From: Chryseobacterium vrystaatense
GTDB lineage: Bacteria; Bacteroidota; Bacteroidia; Flavobacteriales; Weeksellaceae
Assembly: GCF_000737765.1 (NCBI RefSeq)
Contig: NZ_JPRI01000003.1
Coordinates: 62,001-126,000, forward strand
Direction: 5' to 3'
DNA: 64,000 nucleotides
Positions 1 to 8,526 of this stretch are shown here, in pieces. A program made the position numbers and the translations under genes. The stretch's first letter is position 1. Each line of letters opens with the position of its first letter. The notes beneath the pieces were generated by a model. The model had not been told where the DNA came from, made no database searches, and saw nothing but the letters and a program-made list of their open reading frames with translations.

Positions 1-90
1 ATTATTGATGAGCACTCTGGAAAAATTCTTGTTGATGACGAATTGGTAATGGAAGAGAATGATAGAATGAAATCTGTAATTAAATTCTAA
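1..90 (+). CDS. C-terminal end of an unidentified protein (cut by window edge)
   Basis: An open frame runs from base 1 to a TAA at 88-90, giving 29 residues that end in KSVIKF. The fragment is acidic and then lysine-containing. It shows no T9SS sorting motif and no recognisable domain. A strong hairpin terminator follows about 20 bases later, which supports a real gene end here. I do not recognise the family. Confidence 0.6.
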   Translation: MIDEHSGKILVDDELVMEENDRMKSVIKF

Positions 91-110
91 TTACAGGCTT
101 TACATAAAAT

Positions 111-143
111 AAAAATGCTGCTTCAATCGAAACAGCATTTTTT
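111..143. terminator. Intrinsic terminator, probably bidirectional
   Basis: Arms 111-120 (AAAAATGCTG) and 133-142 (CAGCATTTTT) pair perfectly, with three more pairs inside around the loop AATC. A runs on the left and T runs on the right let it serve both the plus-strand gene ending at 90 and the minus-strand gene ending at 166. Confidence 0.8.
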
Positions 144-165
144 GTATTTAATTCCAATTGAAATT

Positions 166-1863
166 TTAAGGAGTACTTTTTATCAAATTCCCCAAAGAAT
201 CCATGTATCCTATAGGAGTACCGTATTGGGAAAGATAATACATCCCGTTGTACCGTTTATCGATGCTTATTTCGTGATCATAGATAATAGGCAGAACTTC
301 TTTCCCCTGCGTATTATAAACACCATATTTCCCATTCCTGTTGACAATAAAGAATTGATCTGAGCTTTTGATCTGGGTGTCAAATTGGGGAGAAATGATT
401 TCTTTTCTCTCACCTACATTATAAACGCCCCATTTCTTTTTTCCTGAAGAGTCTTTTGCAATATATACATAAGGATCAAGAATGGATTCTATGATCATAT
501 CATAGGTATTATTCAGAATAACTTTATAATCATTGTCCATAATTCCGTACTTATTATCTTTTTTGAAATAAATAAAACGATTGGGATGATTAGCACTCAT
601 CAGTCTTTCTTCGTACAGACTGAACTTATCCGAAGCAACAAAGCATTCAGGAAGAATTTCATCGTACACAAAATCAGAAATCAATTTTCCCTGATGATTA
701 ACAATCGCAAACTTATCTTTTTTTCTTAAACTGATAAAGGCTTCTGCCACATCATCAAATTCATTGGTTTTGAATCGCAGTTGGTCATAGTCAACATTAA
801 ACTTAATAGGTTTGCCTTCAAGATTCATTAAGACGGTTTTTCTTTCCTGCGTCCCACTTGCTTCTATAGTCCCATTTAAAAAGTAATTGGATGGTTTGAT
901 ATAGTCGTAAATAAATTCTGTGAGGGGTTTGAAATTTTTGGAAAAGACAGCGTATTTTTTACTCTTATTGGTAGCGAGGATCACCGGTGTTTTTTCATTC
1001 CCTGCCTGTGAAAAATAACTCATAGGTTCTTTAGACAGCAAATTTCCCTTGAGGTCATACGCATAGGTTCCGTTATCCCTGTTGGCCGATAAAAATAAGG
1101 CCTTATTCCAGAATGCTACATAGTTAAACTCTACAGGAAGGATCATTTTTTTTAGTGTTTTGTCATATACTCCTGACAATGACTTTCCATCTGTTGACTG
1201 TATTTGGAACAAGTTATCTGTGAACGGTTTTGCCGATCCTAAGCTTTTTGGAACGCCATAATTATCGGGACTGGCTTTTGTCCTGAACTGTAACCTGTTA
1301 TCTCTTTGGCTGTACTGAATTTTTTCTCCTTTTATATTTAAATAAATGTAATCCTCCTTTTTCCTGGCTTTAAAAATAGAATCTTTATAAATGGGCAAAG
1401 GCCATTTTTCCGGGCTTAATCTTCTTCCTACATGGTCGTATTCTTCATAGGTCAGCATATCATAAATAAAGGGTGTGATTAATTTTCCTTTATAATCTGA
1501 AATAGCCCATCCTTGCTCATTTTTCAAAAGAAAATGATCATGATAAGCGGAAAGTGCCGAATTGGTAAAGTACATACCTGCAATTTCCTCATAATCAGGT
1601 TTAAGTATTTCTTTACCATAAATATCAATGACTCCGAATTTTTTATTTTTCAACGTTACAGCATACACCAAAACCGGGTTTTTGCTGATCGTATCGAACT
1701 GGCTGATTCCATCATAACCATTTGCTTTCCGAAGCTTTGAATACTCAGTCTGTACCAAAATTCCGGCTTTGTCAGTTTCTAATTTCTTTTGACCATATGA
1801 AAAGACCGATAAAGTAATAAGAGCCGGTAGAATCAGTTGTGCAGTGAGAATACTCTTTTTCAT
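166..1863 (-). CDS. Secreted WG-repeat protein
   Basis: A 565-residue protein with a typical signal peptide in the first 24 residues (MKKSIL, a hydrophobic stretch, then SYGQ). The rest is built from WG-type repeats of the form K-[FYW]-G-[VI]-hydrophobic, then G-K-hydrophobic, then [FY]-[DE]. Clear units read KKFGVIDIYGKE, KFAIVNHQGK, KYGIMDNDYK, KWGVYNVGER and KYGVYNTQGKE. Such repeats (WG_beta_rep) are thought to form a beta-propeller-like fold, and their molecular role is unknown. There is no C-terminal sorting domain, so it probably stays in the periplasm or outer envelope. It stands alone between two hairpin terminators. Confidence 0.85.
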   Translation of the reverse strand: MKKSILTAQLILPALITLSVFSYGQKKLETDKAGILVQTEYSKLRKANGYDGISQFDTISKNPVLVYAVTLKNKKFGVIDIYGKEILKPDYEEIAGMYFTNSALSAYHDHFLLKNEQGWAISDYKGKLITPFIYDMLTYEEYDHVGRRLSPEKWPLPIYKDSIFKARKKEDYIYLNIKGEKIQYSQRDNRLQFRTKASPDNYGVPKSLGSAKPFTDNLFQIQSTDGKSLSGVYDKTLKKMILPVEFNYVAFWNKALFLSANRDNGTYAYDLKGNLLSKEPMSYFSQAGNEKTPVILATNKSKKYAVFSKNFKPLTEFIYDYIKPSNYFLNGTIEASGTQERKTVLMNLEGKPIKFNVDYDQLRFKTNEFDDVAEAFISLRKKDKFAIVNHQGKLISDFVYDEILPECFVASDKFSLYEERLMSANHPNRFIYFKKDNKYGIMDNDYKVILNNTYDMIIESILDPYVYIAKDSSGKKKWGVYNVGERKEIISPQFDTQIKSSDQFFIVNRNGKYGVYNTQGKEVLPIIYDHEISIDKRYNGMYYLSQYGTPIGYMDSLGNLIKSTP

Positions 1864-1956
1864 TAATAATGTATTTGAGAATAAAGGGTTATGAGTTAGT
1901 TTAAGGGTATGAATTGTTCAAATATACAAAATAGTGATGTTGCTATTTTTGTATTC

Positions 1957-1988
1957 AAAAAAAAGCTGCTTCATTTCTGAAACAGCTT
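1957..1988 (-). terminator. Intrinsic terminator of the acyl-CoA ligase gene
   Basis: Arms 1963-1973 and 1978-1988 pair with one mismatch around the loop TTTC. Eight A residues at 1957-1964 become the U tract on the minus strand. Confidence 0.75.
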
Positions 1989-1997
1989 GTTATCTTG

Positions 1998-3776
1998 TTA
2001 TTCGTGATGCTCATACATTTTATTGTACAGGTCCATGAATTTTTCTTTGACCGCTTTTCTTTTCAGTTTGAGAGTCGGGGTGAGCAGGCCTGTTTCTATG
2101 GCCCATACTTCCGGAGTAAGTTCTATTCTTTTAATCCTTTCCCAGTTGCCAAGATGCTCATTGATGCCTTCAATTTCCTTCTCAATTCTTTCCTTTAACT
2201 CAGGACTTTTTGCAATTTCTGCCGGTGTAGATCCGATGTTCAGATTGTTTCTCATGGCCCAGCTTTTAGCAAATTCAAAGTCTGGCTGTACCAGTGCACA
2301 AGGCATTTTTTCGCCATCACCTACCACCATGATCTGTTCTATGAATTTTGATGCTTTTGCTTGGTTTTCAATGGTCTGCGGAGCGATATATTTTCCACCT
2401 GAGGTTTTAAACATCTCTTTTTTACGGTCAGTGATCTGAAGAAATCCTTCAGCATCAATATGTCCGATATCACCTGTTTTGAAAAATCCATCTTCTGTAA
2501 AAGCTTCTTTGGTCATTTCCTCAGCTTTAAAGTAACCTTTGAAAACAGATGGTCCTTTTACCGTGATTTCACCGTCTTCCTGGATTTTTACCTGTAAGTT
2601 ATCCAATGGAGCTCCAACAGTTCCAACCTTCATTTTTTCAAAACTGTTCACGGCAATTACCGGTGACGTTTCTGTCAGCCCGTATCCTTCAAGAATAGGA
2701 ATTCCGGCATTCTGGAACATCATATTTAATCTGGTAGATAATGCAGCAGAACCGGAAACTAACGTGATTATTTCGCCTCCCATACCTTCTCTCCATTTGG
2801 AGAAAACCAGTTTATCAGCGATGATTTCCTGAAGACCGGAAGGTTTTGAAATGGTTTTCTTTTTACTGATCAGGTTTAAAGCCCAAAAGAATATTTTTGA
2901 TTTCAGACCGCCGGCAGACGAACCTGTATTATAGATCTTATCATATACTTTTTCTACCAGTCTAGGGACCACTGTCATGTAATGAGGCTTTACCTCTTTG
3001 ATGTTTTCTCCCATTTTATCGATACTCTCGGCAAAATAAATAGAAAATCCATTGTATTGATACAGATAGAAAAGCATTCTTTCAAAAATATGACATATCG
3101 GAAGGAAACTCAGTGCTCTGGAATCCTTATAATCAAGACTTTTTCTCTTAGGAATTCTTGGGATTGAACCCAGTACATTGGAAACAATGTTATGGTGCGT
3201 AAGCATTACTCCTTTCGGTCTTCCTGTCGTTCCGGAAGTATAAATAATAGTGGCTAAATCTTCAGAATTAATGGCATTGGAAAGGTCTTCTACTTCAATT
3301 TGGGTAGAATCATCTTCACCAAGATCCAGAATTTCTCTCCAGTTGGCCGCTCCGCTTATCGTATCGAAAGTGAAGACCCCCTGTAAAGAAGGAATATTAT
3401 GTTTTACCTTCATCACTTTGGTCAGAAGTTCTTTATCAGACACAAAGCAATACTGTATTTCAGCATTATTAAAGATGAATTCATAATCTTCAGCAGAAAT
3501 ACTCGGGTAAACAGGTACGGAAACCACACCGATCTGAGATAGTCCAAAATCCATAACCGCCCATTCTGTTCGCGAATTGGTGGTGATCAGAGCAATTTTG
3601 TCTCCGGGTTTTATACCCAGCTTCAAAAGCCCTCTGGATATTTTGTTTCCCTGGTTGATAAACTCTAATGTGGATGTTTTTTTCCATTCGCCCTGATATT
3701 TCGTCACAAACATATCTGTTTTAGGAAATTTTTCTAAAGCATAGTGTGGAATATCGAATAATCTTTTGATCGTCAT
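1998..3776 (-). CDS. Long-chain fatty acid--CoA ligase (AMP-forming)
   Basis: A 592-residue member of the AMP-dependent synthetase family. It activates long-chain fatty acids to acyl-CoA by way of an acyl-adenylate. The P-loop-like motif YTSGTTGRPKG is followed by LTHHN, and further on by EGYGLTETSP, the TGD motif in FKTGDIGH, and ITDRKKEMFKTSGGKYI near the C-terminal hinge. Length is normal for bacterial FadD or FACL enzymes. It has no signal peptide and is probably a peripheral membrane enzyme. It is divergent from an acyl-CoA dehydrogenase gene 243 bases away, so both may serve fatty acid breakdown. The chain-length preference cannot be read from the sequence. Confidence 0.92.
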   Translation of the reverse strand: MTIKRLFDIPHYALEKFPKTDMFVTKYQGEWKKTSTLEFINQGNKISRGLLKLGIKPGDKIALITTNSRTEWAVMDFGLSQIGVVSVPVYPSISAEDYEFIFNNAEIQYCFVSDKELLTKVMKVKHNIPSLQGVFTFDTISGAANWREILDLGEDDSTQIEVEDLSNAINSEDLATIIYTSGTTGRPKGVMLTHHNIVSNVLGSIPRIPKRKSLDYKDSRALSFLPICHIFERMLFYLYQYNGFSIYFAESIDKMGENIKEVKPHYMTVVPRLVEKVYDKIYNTGSSAGGLKSKIFFWALNLISKKKTISKPSGLQEIIADKLVFSKWREGMGGEIITLVSGSAALSTRLNMMFQNAGIPILEGYGLTETSPVIAVNSFEKMKVGTVGAPLDNLQVKIQEDGEITVKGPSVFKGYFKAEEMTKEAFTEDGFFKTGDIGHIDAEGFLQITDRKKEMFKTSGGKYIAPQTIENQAKASKFIEQIMVVGDGEKMPCALVQPDFEFAKSWAMRNNLNIGSTPAEIAKSPELKERIEKEIEGINEHLGNWERIKRIELTPEVWAIETGLLTPTLKLKRKAVKEKFMDLYNKMYEHHE

Positions 3777-3927
3777 GATTTTTTAAGCAATTTTTAAAGA
3801 ATTTTAAATATAAGCATTTTTTTTAATTGTAGTAATCTGAAATTACCAATTGAAAATTAATTGAATGCCTGCCATAATATCCGGAGCGTTGAAGTAATTA
3901 TATGCCTGAAATTTCAAACTCACCACC

Positions 3928-3960
3928 TCTAACTTCTAACTTCTCATCTCTAACTTCTAA
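3928..3960 (+). repeat. Short direct repeat TCTAACTTCTAA, two copies
   Basis: The 12-mer occurs at 3928-3939 and 3949-3960, with a start-to-start distance of 21 bases. It lies in the divergent gap upstream of the acyl-CoA dehydrogenase. It resembles the CT-rich degenerate repeats seen elsewhere in the window's intergenic DNA. No function can be assigned. Confidence 0.55.
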
Positions 3961-4019
3961 TTCTATTTTCAGATTTCGTTAAAAAGTGTAAATTTACGGC
4001 TATCTAATTATTATTTTTT

Positions 4020-5159
4020 ATGGACTTTAATTTATCGGAAGAACAGCTGATGATTCAGCAGGCTGCAAGAGATTTTGCACAAAATGAACTATTACCCGAA
4101 GTTATCGAAAGAGACCGCGACCAGAAATTCCCTACAGAGCAAGTAAAGAAGATGGGAGAAATGGGACTTTTGGGAATGATGGTAGATCCTAAATACGGAG
4201 GTGCTGGTATGGACAGCGTTTCTTATGTTTTGGCAATGGAGGAGATTGCAAAAGTAGATGCTTCTGCGGCTGTGGTAATGTCTGTAAACAATTCATTAGT
4301 ATGTGCAGGTCTTGAAAAATTTGCTTCCGAAGAACAGAAAGTAAAATACCTTACACCTCTTGCAAGCGGAAAGGTTATTGGAGCTTTCGCTTTATCTGAG
4401 CCTGAAGCAGGTTCTGATGCTACTTCTCAAAAAACAACAGCAGAAGACAAAGGAGATTACTACCTGTTAAACGGTATTAAGAACTGGATCACAAACGGTG
4501 GAACGGCTTCTTACTATATTGTAATCGCACAGACAGATCCTGAGAAAAAACATAAAGGAATTAACGCTTTCATCGTAGAAAGAGGATGGGAAGGTTTTGA
4601 AATAGGAGTAAAAGAAGACAAATTGGGAATCAGAGGAAGTGATACGCACTCTTTGATCTTCAATAACGTAAAAGTACCGAAAGAGAACAGAATCGGAGAA
4701 AATGGTTTTGGATTCAATTTTGCAATGGCAGTATTGAATGGAGGAAGAATTGGTATTGCTTCTCAGGCTTTAGGAATCGCTTCCGGTGCTTATGAATTGG
4801 CTTTAAAATATGCTAAAACAAGAAAAGCGTTCAAAACTGAAATTATCAATCATCAGGCTATCGCATTCAAATTAGCAGATATGGCGACTCAGATCACTGC
4901 AGCAAGAATGCTTTGTTTCAAAGCTGCTTTTGAGAAAGATGCAGGTAAAGATATCTCTGAAAGCGGTGCTATGGCTAAATTATATGCATCTCAGGTGGCA
5001 ATGGATACTACCATCGAAGCGGTACAGATCCACGGCGGATATGGATATGTAAAAGAATATCACGTAGAAAGAATGATGAGAGATGCGAAAATCACGCAGA
5101 TCTATGAAGGAACTTCTGAAATCCAGAGAATTGTCATTTCCAGAAGCATCGCAAAATAA
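4020..5159 (+). CDS. Acyl-CoA dehydrogenase (short-chain/butyryl type)
   Basis: A 379-residue flavoprotein of the acyl-CoA dehydrogenase family, which introduces the alpha-beta double bond in acyl-CoA thioesters and passes electrons to ETF. The FAD and substrate signature FALSEPEAGSDA is present. The C-terminal part carries QIHGGYGYVKEY and then QIYEGTSEIQR, in which the Glu of YEGT is the expected catalytic base in short and medium chain enzymes. Length and motifs fit the butyryl-CoA dehydrogenase branch. No signal peptide, so cytosolic. Divergent from the acyl-CoA ligase. The next gene starts 23 bases after the stop and may be co-transcribed. Confidence 0.93.
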   Translation: MDFNLSEEQLMIQQAARDFAQNELLPEVIERDRDQKFPTEQVKKMGEMGLLGMMVDPKYGGAGMDSVSYVLAMEEIAKVDASAAVVMSVNNSLVCAGLEKFASEEQKVKYLTPLASGKVIGAFALSEPEAGSDATSQKTTAEDKGDYYLLNGIKNWITNGGTASYYIVIAQTDPEKKHKGINAFIVERGWEGFEIGVKEDKLGIRGSDTHSLIFNNVKVPKENRIGENGFGFNFAMAVLNGGRIGIASQALGIASGAYELALKYAKTRKAFKTEIINHQAIAFKLADMATQITAARMLCFKAAFEKDAGKDISESGAMAKLYASQVAMDTTIEAVQIHGGYGYVKEYHVERMMRDAKITQIYEGTSEIQRIVISRSIAK

Positions 5160-5182
5160 AATTAATATAAAAAACACTGCTT

Positions 5183-5548
5183 ATGAAAAAAACTTTGTGG
5201 ATCAGTCTGGGCGTAGTCCTTATTCTGATAAGTGTACTGGTATGGTACAAATACTTTTTCGTTTTTGGAGAAGGGGTGAAATCCGGCTATCTGAACTATG
5301 CCATGAAAAAAGGCTATGTATTCAAAACCTATGAAGGAAAACTAATTCAGGAAGGTTTTGGAAAAGGAAAGACAGGAACTATTACAAGTTACGAGTTTGA
5401 ATTTTCTGTAGAAGATTCTGAAATTTTTAAGCAGTTGGAGACCAACAGCGGTAAAACTTTTGATCTTCATTACAAAGAATACAATGGAGCACTTCCATGG
5501 AGAGGAAACACAAAGTTTATTGTAGATAAAGTAGTGAACATGAAATAG
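5183..5548 (+). CDS. Small membrane-anchored protein of unknown function
   Basis: A 121-residue protein. The first 28 residues are one hydrophobic segment (LWISLGVVLILISVLVWY), most likely an uncleaved membrane anchor, followed by a soluble domain rich in Lys, Gly and aromatic residues. No catalytic motif is visible. It follows the acyl-CoA dehydrogenase by 23 bases and ends at a perfect terminator, so the two may form a short operon. I do not recognise a characterised family. Some databases label similar flavobacterial proteins with enzyme names, but nothing in this sequence supports an enzyme call. Confidence 0.75.
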   Translation: MKKTLWISLGVVLILISVLVWYKYFFVFGEGVKSGYLNYAMKKGYVFKTYEGKLIQEGFGKGKTGTITSYEFEFSVEDSEIFKQLETNSGKTFDLHYKEYNGALPWRGNTKFIVDKVVNMK

Positions 5549-5549
5549 C

Positions 5550-5575
5550 GAAAGGCTCCCAATCGGGAGCCTTTC
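5550..5575. terminator. Perfect 11-bp hairpin terminator
   Basis: GAAAGGCTCCC (5550-5560), loop AATC, GGGAGCCTTTC (5565-5575). It sits directly behind the stop codon of the small membrane protein and is followed by a T-rich stretch. Confidence 0.85.
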
Positions 5576-5636
5576 TATTTACAAACCACTTACTTTAATA
5601 ATATATGAGTGCTTTTTCAAGCCATATTATTCTCTT

Positions 5637-5756
5637 TTATTTAATAATAAACTGATCCGACTTAGGAAATTGGTCAGTGATGTCATCACCAATACCGAAA
5701 TTTCCTTTTAGAATATCCTTGGGATTTCCACCGATCCAGCTGCTCAGGTCGATCGC
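5637..5756 (-). other. Out-of-frame C-terminal remnant of the bicupin gene
   Basis: On the minus strand, a frame different from the upstream cupin frame is open from 5756 to a TAA at 5637-5639. It encodes 39 residues beginning AIDLSSWIGGNP and ending KSDQFIIK. Oxalate decarboxylases continue after their second cupin with a similar Asp-x-Ser-Leu-x-x-Trp segment. This stretch is therefore most likely the original C-terminus, disconnected by a one-base deletion near 5755-5758. If the frame were restored, the protein would be about 343 residues. Confidence 0.7.
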
Positions 5757-6667
5757 TCATACAGACCATTATTGAAACCTAAGAGGACAATCAGTTTTTC
5801 AGAACCCGTATTTTTAATATAATGTCCGGCTCCCATCGGAACATAGCCGACATCTCCTTTTTGAAATTCATCTTTTACAAACTGACCTTCAGCCAGAAAA
5901 ACCCCCATTTCTGCACGTCCCTGAATATAATACTGCCATTCATCTGCATTTGGGTGCCAGTGCATTTCCCTGAGACCGCCAGGTTCTATCTCAAAAATAC
6001 TTCCCGTAATAGACTTTGCAATATTGAACTCTTTTTGAGTGACCACCCTCTGCAGTCCTCCACCAGGGACAATAATTGGCTGCTGTGCCCCGAGAGGGTA
6101 GCGATGCTTAGAGACCAGAGAAACCTCACTTCTTGAAAATGAAAGCCCGGAATGAATGTCCGGAAGTTCGCATTGCGCAAAATAAGCTTCACCCTGATAC
6201 AGTTTTTTAACTTCTTCTTCTGTGATTCCCAAATTCTGAGCAGCGATTTCCACAGGAACACTTGAAATAAAATCCGTGATGCTGAACGTATGGTCTTCAG
6301 AAAAATTACCATTGTCGAAAATGAGAATGAAATGACAGCTTTCACTGCTGATACACTGTAGAACATGCCCAAAACCTCTGGGGAAATACCAGACATCTCC
6401 GGGATTAAAGATATCAACAGAAACATTACCTTCAGGATCAATTACCGTAGTTCTCATCTGTCCTTCTATCACATAACCCCATTCTGCAGCATTGGCATGC
6501 CAGTGAAGTTCCCGGATTGCTCCCGGATCCAGATGCATACTGACTCCTGCAAGGTTTTGAGAAGCTTCAAATTCTTTGACCGAAACACCCCTCGTAATCC
6601 CACCAGGCCCTAACCTGGGTTCCTTTTTTTCCAGTTCATATTTAAAATTAGGAAGCATCTTATCCAT
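5744..6667 (-). CDS. Bicupin, oxalate decarboxylase-like, 3' end frameshifted
   Basis: As read, a 307-residue two-cupin protein. Cupin 1 has ELHWHANAAEWGYVIEG and later PRGFGHVLQ. Cupin 2 has EMHWHPNADEWQYYIQG and PMGAGHYIKN. The H-W-H, Glu and later His residues are the expected metal ligands in each cupin. Spacing and flanking sequence match the OxdC/OxdD family, which splits oxalate to formate and CO2 with manganese. The Bacillus enzyme is longer (about 385 residues). The frame ends early at GLYERST, and the expected family tail continues in another frame down to 5637. This may be a true deletion or a sequencing error. No signal peptide. Substrate is not proven. Confidence 0.82.
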   Translation of the reverse strand: MDKMLPNFKYELEKKEPRLGPGGITRGVSVKEFEASQNLAGVSMHLDPGAIRELHWHANAAEWGYVIEGQMRTTVIDPEGNVSVDIFNPGDVWYFPRGFGHVLQCISSESCHFILIFDNGNFSEDHTFSITDFISSVPVEIAAQNLGITEEEVKKLYQGEAYFAQCELPDIHSGLSFSRSEVSLVSKHRYPLGAQQPIIVPGGGLQRVVTQKEFNIAKSITGSIFEIEPGGLREMHWHPNADEWQYYIQGRAEMGVFLAEGQFVKDEFQKGDVGYVPMGAGHYIKNTGSEKLIVLLGFNNGLYERST

Positions 6668-6750
6668 GGGATTTATTATGTTTGTCTTAATAAATATAAA
6701 TATAGGAAGAAGTATTGGTTTTAATTTTTTAAATTCATTAAAAAAATATT

Positions 6751-6773
6751 AAAAAAATCCATCTTTCGATGGA
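6751..6773 (-). terminator. Intrinsic terminator of the DUF4349 gene
   Basis: TCCATC (6758-6763), loop TTTC, GATGGA (6768-6773). Seven A residues at 6751-6757 form the U tract on the minus strand, immediately downstream of the stop at 6781. Confidence 0.75.
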
Positions 6774-6780
6774 CTCTGCT

Positions 6781-7740
6781 TTATTGAGGATTGTTATCAT
6801 TTGTTTTTTTGTTTCTTCTCTTATAAAAATAATATCCGATACCTCCAATCAGGAACAGCGGCCAGAGTGGAAGAATAAAAAGAAAGGTAGCTGTGATCAC
6901 ACCCCAGCCGGATGAAATAGCTGCCAGAGATTTTTCGCCGAAAGTTTTAGGTTCCTTTTCATAATCTGACTTATCAGTAATACTCACGGTTATAGTGCAC
7001 AAGGTATTATCCGTGTAATTATTTCCCGAAACCTGTATGTTTTTAGTTTCAATCTCACCAATACTGTTTAAGTCATTCATCAGACCGTCAAAATTCTGGA
7101 TAGGAACTTTGATATCCATATAATATACTCTCTGTGTACTTTCAGTATAAGAAGGATCTCTTCTGGCTGGTTCAGTGGTAATATAAGTAAGTTCTTCACT
7201 TTTCACATATCCATTATTTTTTACCGTTTCTTCTTTTACCAGCTCTTTTACCGTTTCCGCATTGTCGGCCTTTACAGAAATAACTCCCGTTTTTACCATT
7301 CTGTTCCTGGAAGCGGTAAGTTCATAGCTGTCATTCTTTGGTTTGTCTTTATAGATGATCTTGGTTTCTTTGATCACTTTTGGAGCAGGTACATTGACAA
7401 CGATCTTTTCATTCTTTTTCTCAGCAGAATCTTTCCTGTCAATTTTGGATTCCAGTTTTGTGGAGGCAATTTTATCTGACAGAGAATCTACAATTTTTGA
7501 TGTATTGTCTATTTTTTTCTGAATGTCACCTTTGGCATCTTCAAAGTCTTTTATTCTGATATTGGCTGAATCCAAAACTTTGTTTGCGGTATTATTAATA
7601 GCGTTCACTGTTTCATTCACAGCTGCAGCAGTACTGTCAGCAGCGTGTAAAGTATCTTCTATTTTCGATGTTGCTGCTTCTCCTTTTTTACACATAATGA
7701 AAGTGCTTGATATAGCAACCAGTAATATGAACTTTTTCAT
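6781..7740 (-). CDS. DUF4349 lipoprotein with coiled-coil and C-terminal TM segment
   Basis: A 319-residue protein beginning with a lipoprotein-type signal (MKKFILLVAISSTFIMC, Cys at 17). Residues about 25-115 are rich in Ala, Asp, Lys and Ser and look helical or coiled-coil. The DUF4349 domain follows, from VKTGVISVKAD to about residue 250, with the typical layout of two alpha-beta halves. A strongly hydrophobic segment with Pro and Trp (ATFLFILPLWPLFLIGGIGYY) follows, and the end is basic (KRRNKK). The function of the family is unknown; a surface or envelope role is plausible. It is transcribed alone, divergent from the gene at 8044. Confidence 0.85.
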   Translation of the reverse strand: MKKFILLVAISSTFIMCKKGEAATSKIEDTLHAADSTAAAVNETVNAINNTANKVLDSANIRIKDFEDAKGDIQKKIDNTSKIVDSLSDKIASTKLESKIDRKDSAEKKNEKIVVNVPAPKVIKETKIIYKDKPKNDSYELTASRNRMVKTGVISVKADNAETVKELVKEETVKNNGYVKSEELTYITTEPARRDPSYTESTQRVYYMDIKVPIQNFDGLMNDLNSIGEIETKNIQVSGNNYTDNTLCTITVSITDKSDYEKEPKTFGEKSLAAISSGWGVITATFLFILPLWPLFLIGGIGYYFYKRRNKKTNDNNPQ

Positions 7741-8011
7741 AACATTAATTTTTTTGATGAAGTAAAATTACTCGTGAACAGACACAGACTTTTGTAAATG
7801 GAAAGTATTATTCTGGTAAAGATTCAAATGTCTCAATAACAGTGTTTTGTATTTATTTTACAAGTGATTTACAAATTTTGTTATTGGCTTTTATCATATC
7901 GGAAGATGGGTTTATCCATTTATATTGAATAAATATTTAATTGAAGAATAAAAATGATTATTATCTCATTTTGAGAGGTTTAAATGTGGAAATGATAACA
8001 GAAATATAAAA
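7741..8011. other. Divergent intergenic region without a gene
   Basis: The AT-rich gap between the DUF4349 lipoprotein (leftward) and the gene at 8044 (rightward) is 303 bases. I see no coding frame of note and no strong hairpin. Apart from the promoter-like element at its right end, nothing is recognisable. Confidence 0.6.
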
Positions 8012-8038
8012 TTTGCATGTAAATTATTTCTATATTTG
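8012..8038 (+). promoter_or_regulatory. Bacteroidetes-type promoter very close to the start codon
   Basis: TTTG at 8012-8015 and TATATTTG at 8031-8038 match the -33 and -7 consensus (TAnnTTTG). The spacing of 15 bases is somewhat short. The start codon is at 8044, so the mRNA would have almost no leader. Confidence 0.45.
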
Positions 8039-8043
8039 TTATT

Positions 8044-8520
8044 ATGGGTTTATCTATTAAAAGTTTCTTTTTTTATAGCTTTTTCAGTTTTTTAGTATGT
8101 AATTGTACTGATTATAAAAATGTTTCGCAGATGAACTATGACAATAAAGATCAGAAGAAAGTGGAATTCACCGAAATCAGAAGACTTAATTTTGATCATA
8201 ATATGAAAGAATATACGGTCATTACTTCTACAAAAGAAATCAAAGATCTGTATATGGAACTGAATGATTCAAAGTATTCCAGATCCGCACCAATACCTGT
8301 TTTACAGGAAGGGGAATACTTTTTGGTTTTAAAGCCTAAACTTAAAACTTTAAAGAATGGAGATATTGACATTGTAAAAATGGAATCAAACAGTTCTGTT
8401 CTGAATATTTTTTATAAAGAAATCGAAAATCAGGAATATTCCGATAAAAAATTGTCCCATCCCATACTGATCCTGAAAATTACAGACAGTCCTAAAAAAA
8501 TTAAATTAACCATAAAATAA
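8044..8520 (+). CDS. Small exported protein of unknown function, possibly a lipoprotein
   Basis: A 158-residue protein with a strongly aromatic hydrophobic start (IKSFFFYSFFSFLVCNC). This could be a lipoprotein signal, although the residues before Cys do not fit the strict lipobox. The rest is polar, with many Lys, Asp and Ser, and contains a beta-rich half around GEYFLVLKPKLK. I do not recognise a family. The stop is six bases before the start of the secreted protease gene, so the two are probably one transcript, and this protein might accompany the protease. Confidence 0.75.
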   Translation: MGLSIKSFFFYSFFSFLVCNCTDYKNVSQMNYDNKDQKKVEFTEIRRLNFDHNMKEYTVITSTKEIKDLYMELNDSKYSRSAPIPVLQEGEYFLVLKPKLKTLKNGDIDIVKMESNSSVLNIFYKEIENQEYSDKKLSHPILILKITDSPKKIKLTIK

Positions 8521-8526
8521 TATAAT

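Noticed and set aside
5083..5334. 83-codon plus-strand frame spanning the acyl-CoA dehydrogenase end
   Set aside because: It overlaps the conserved 3' end of the dehydrogenase and the start of the next gene in another frame; the product has no features of its own.
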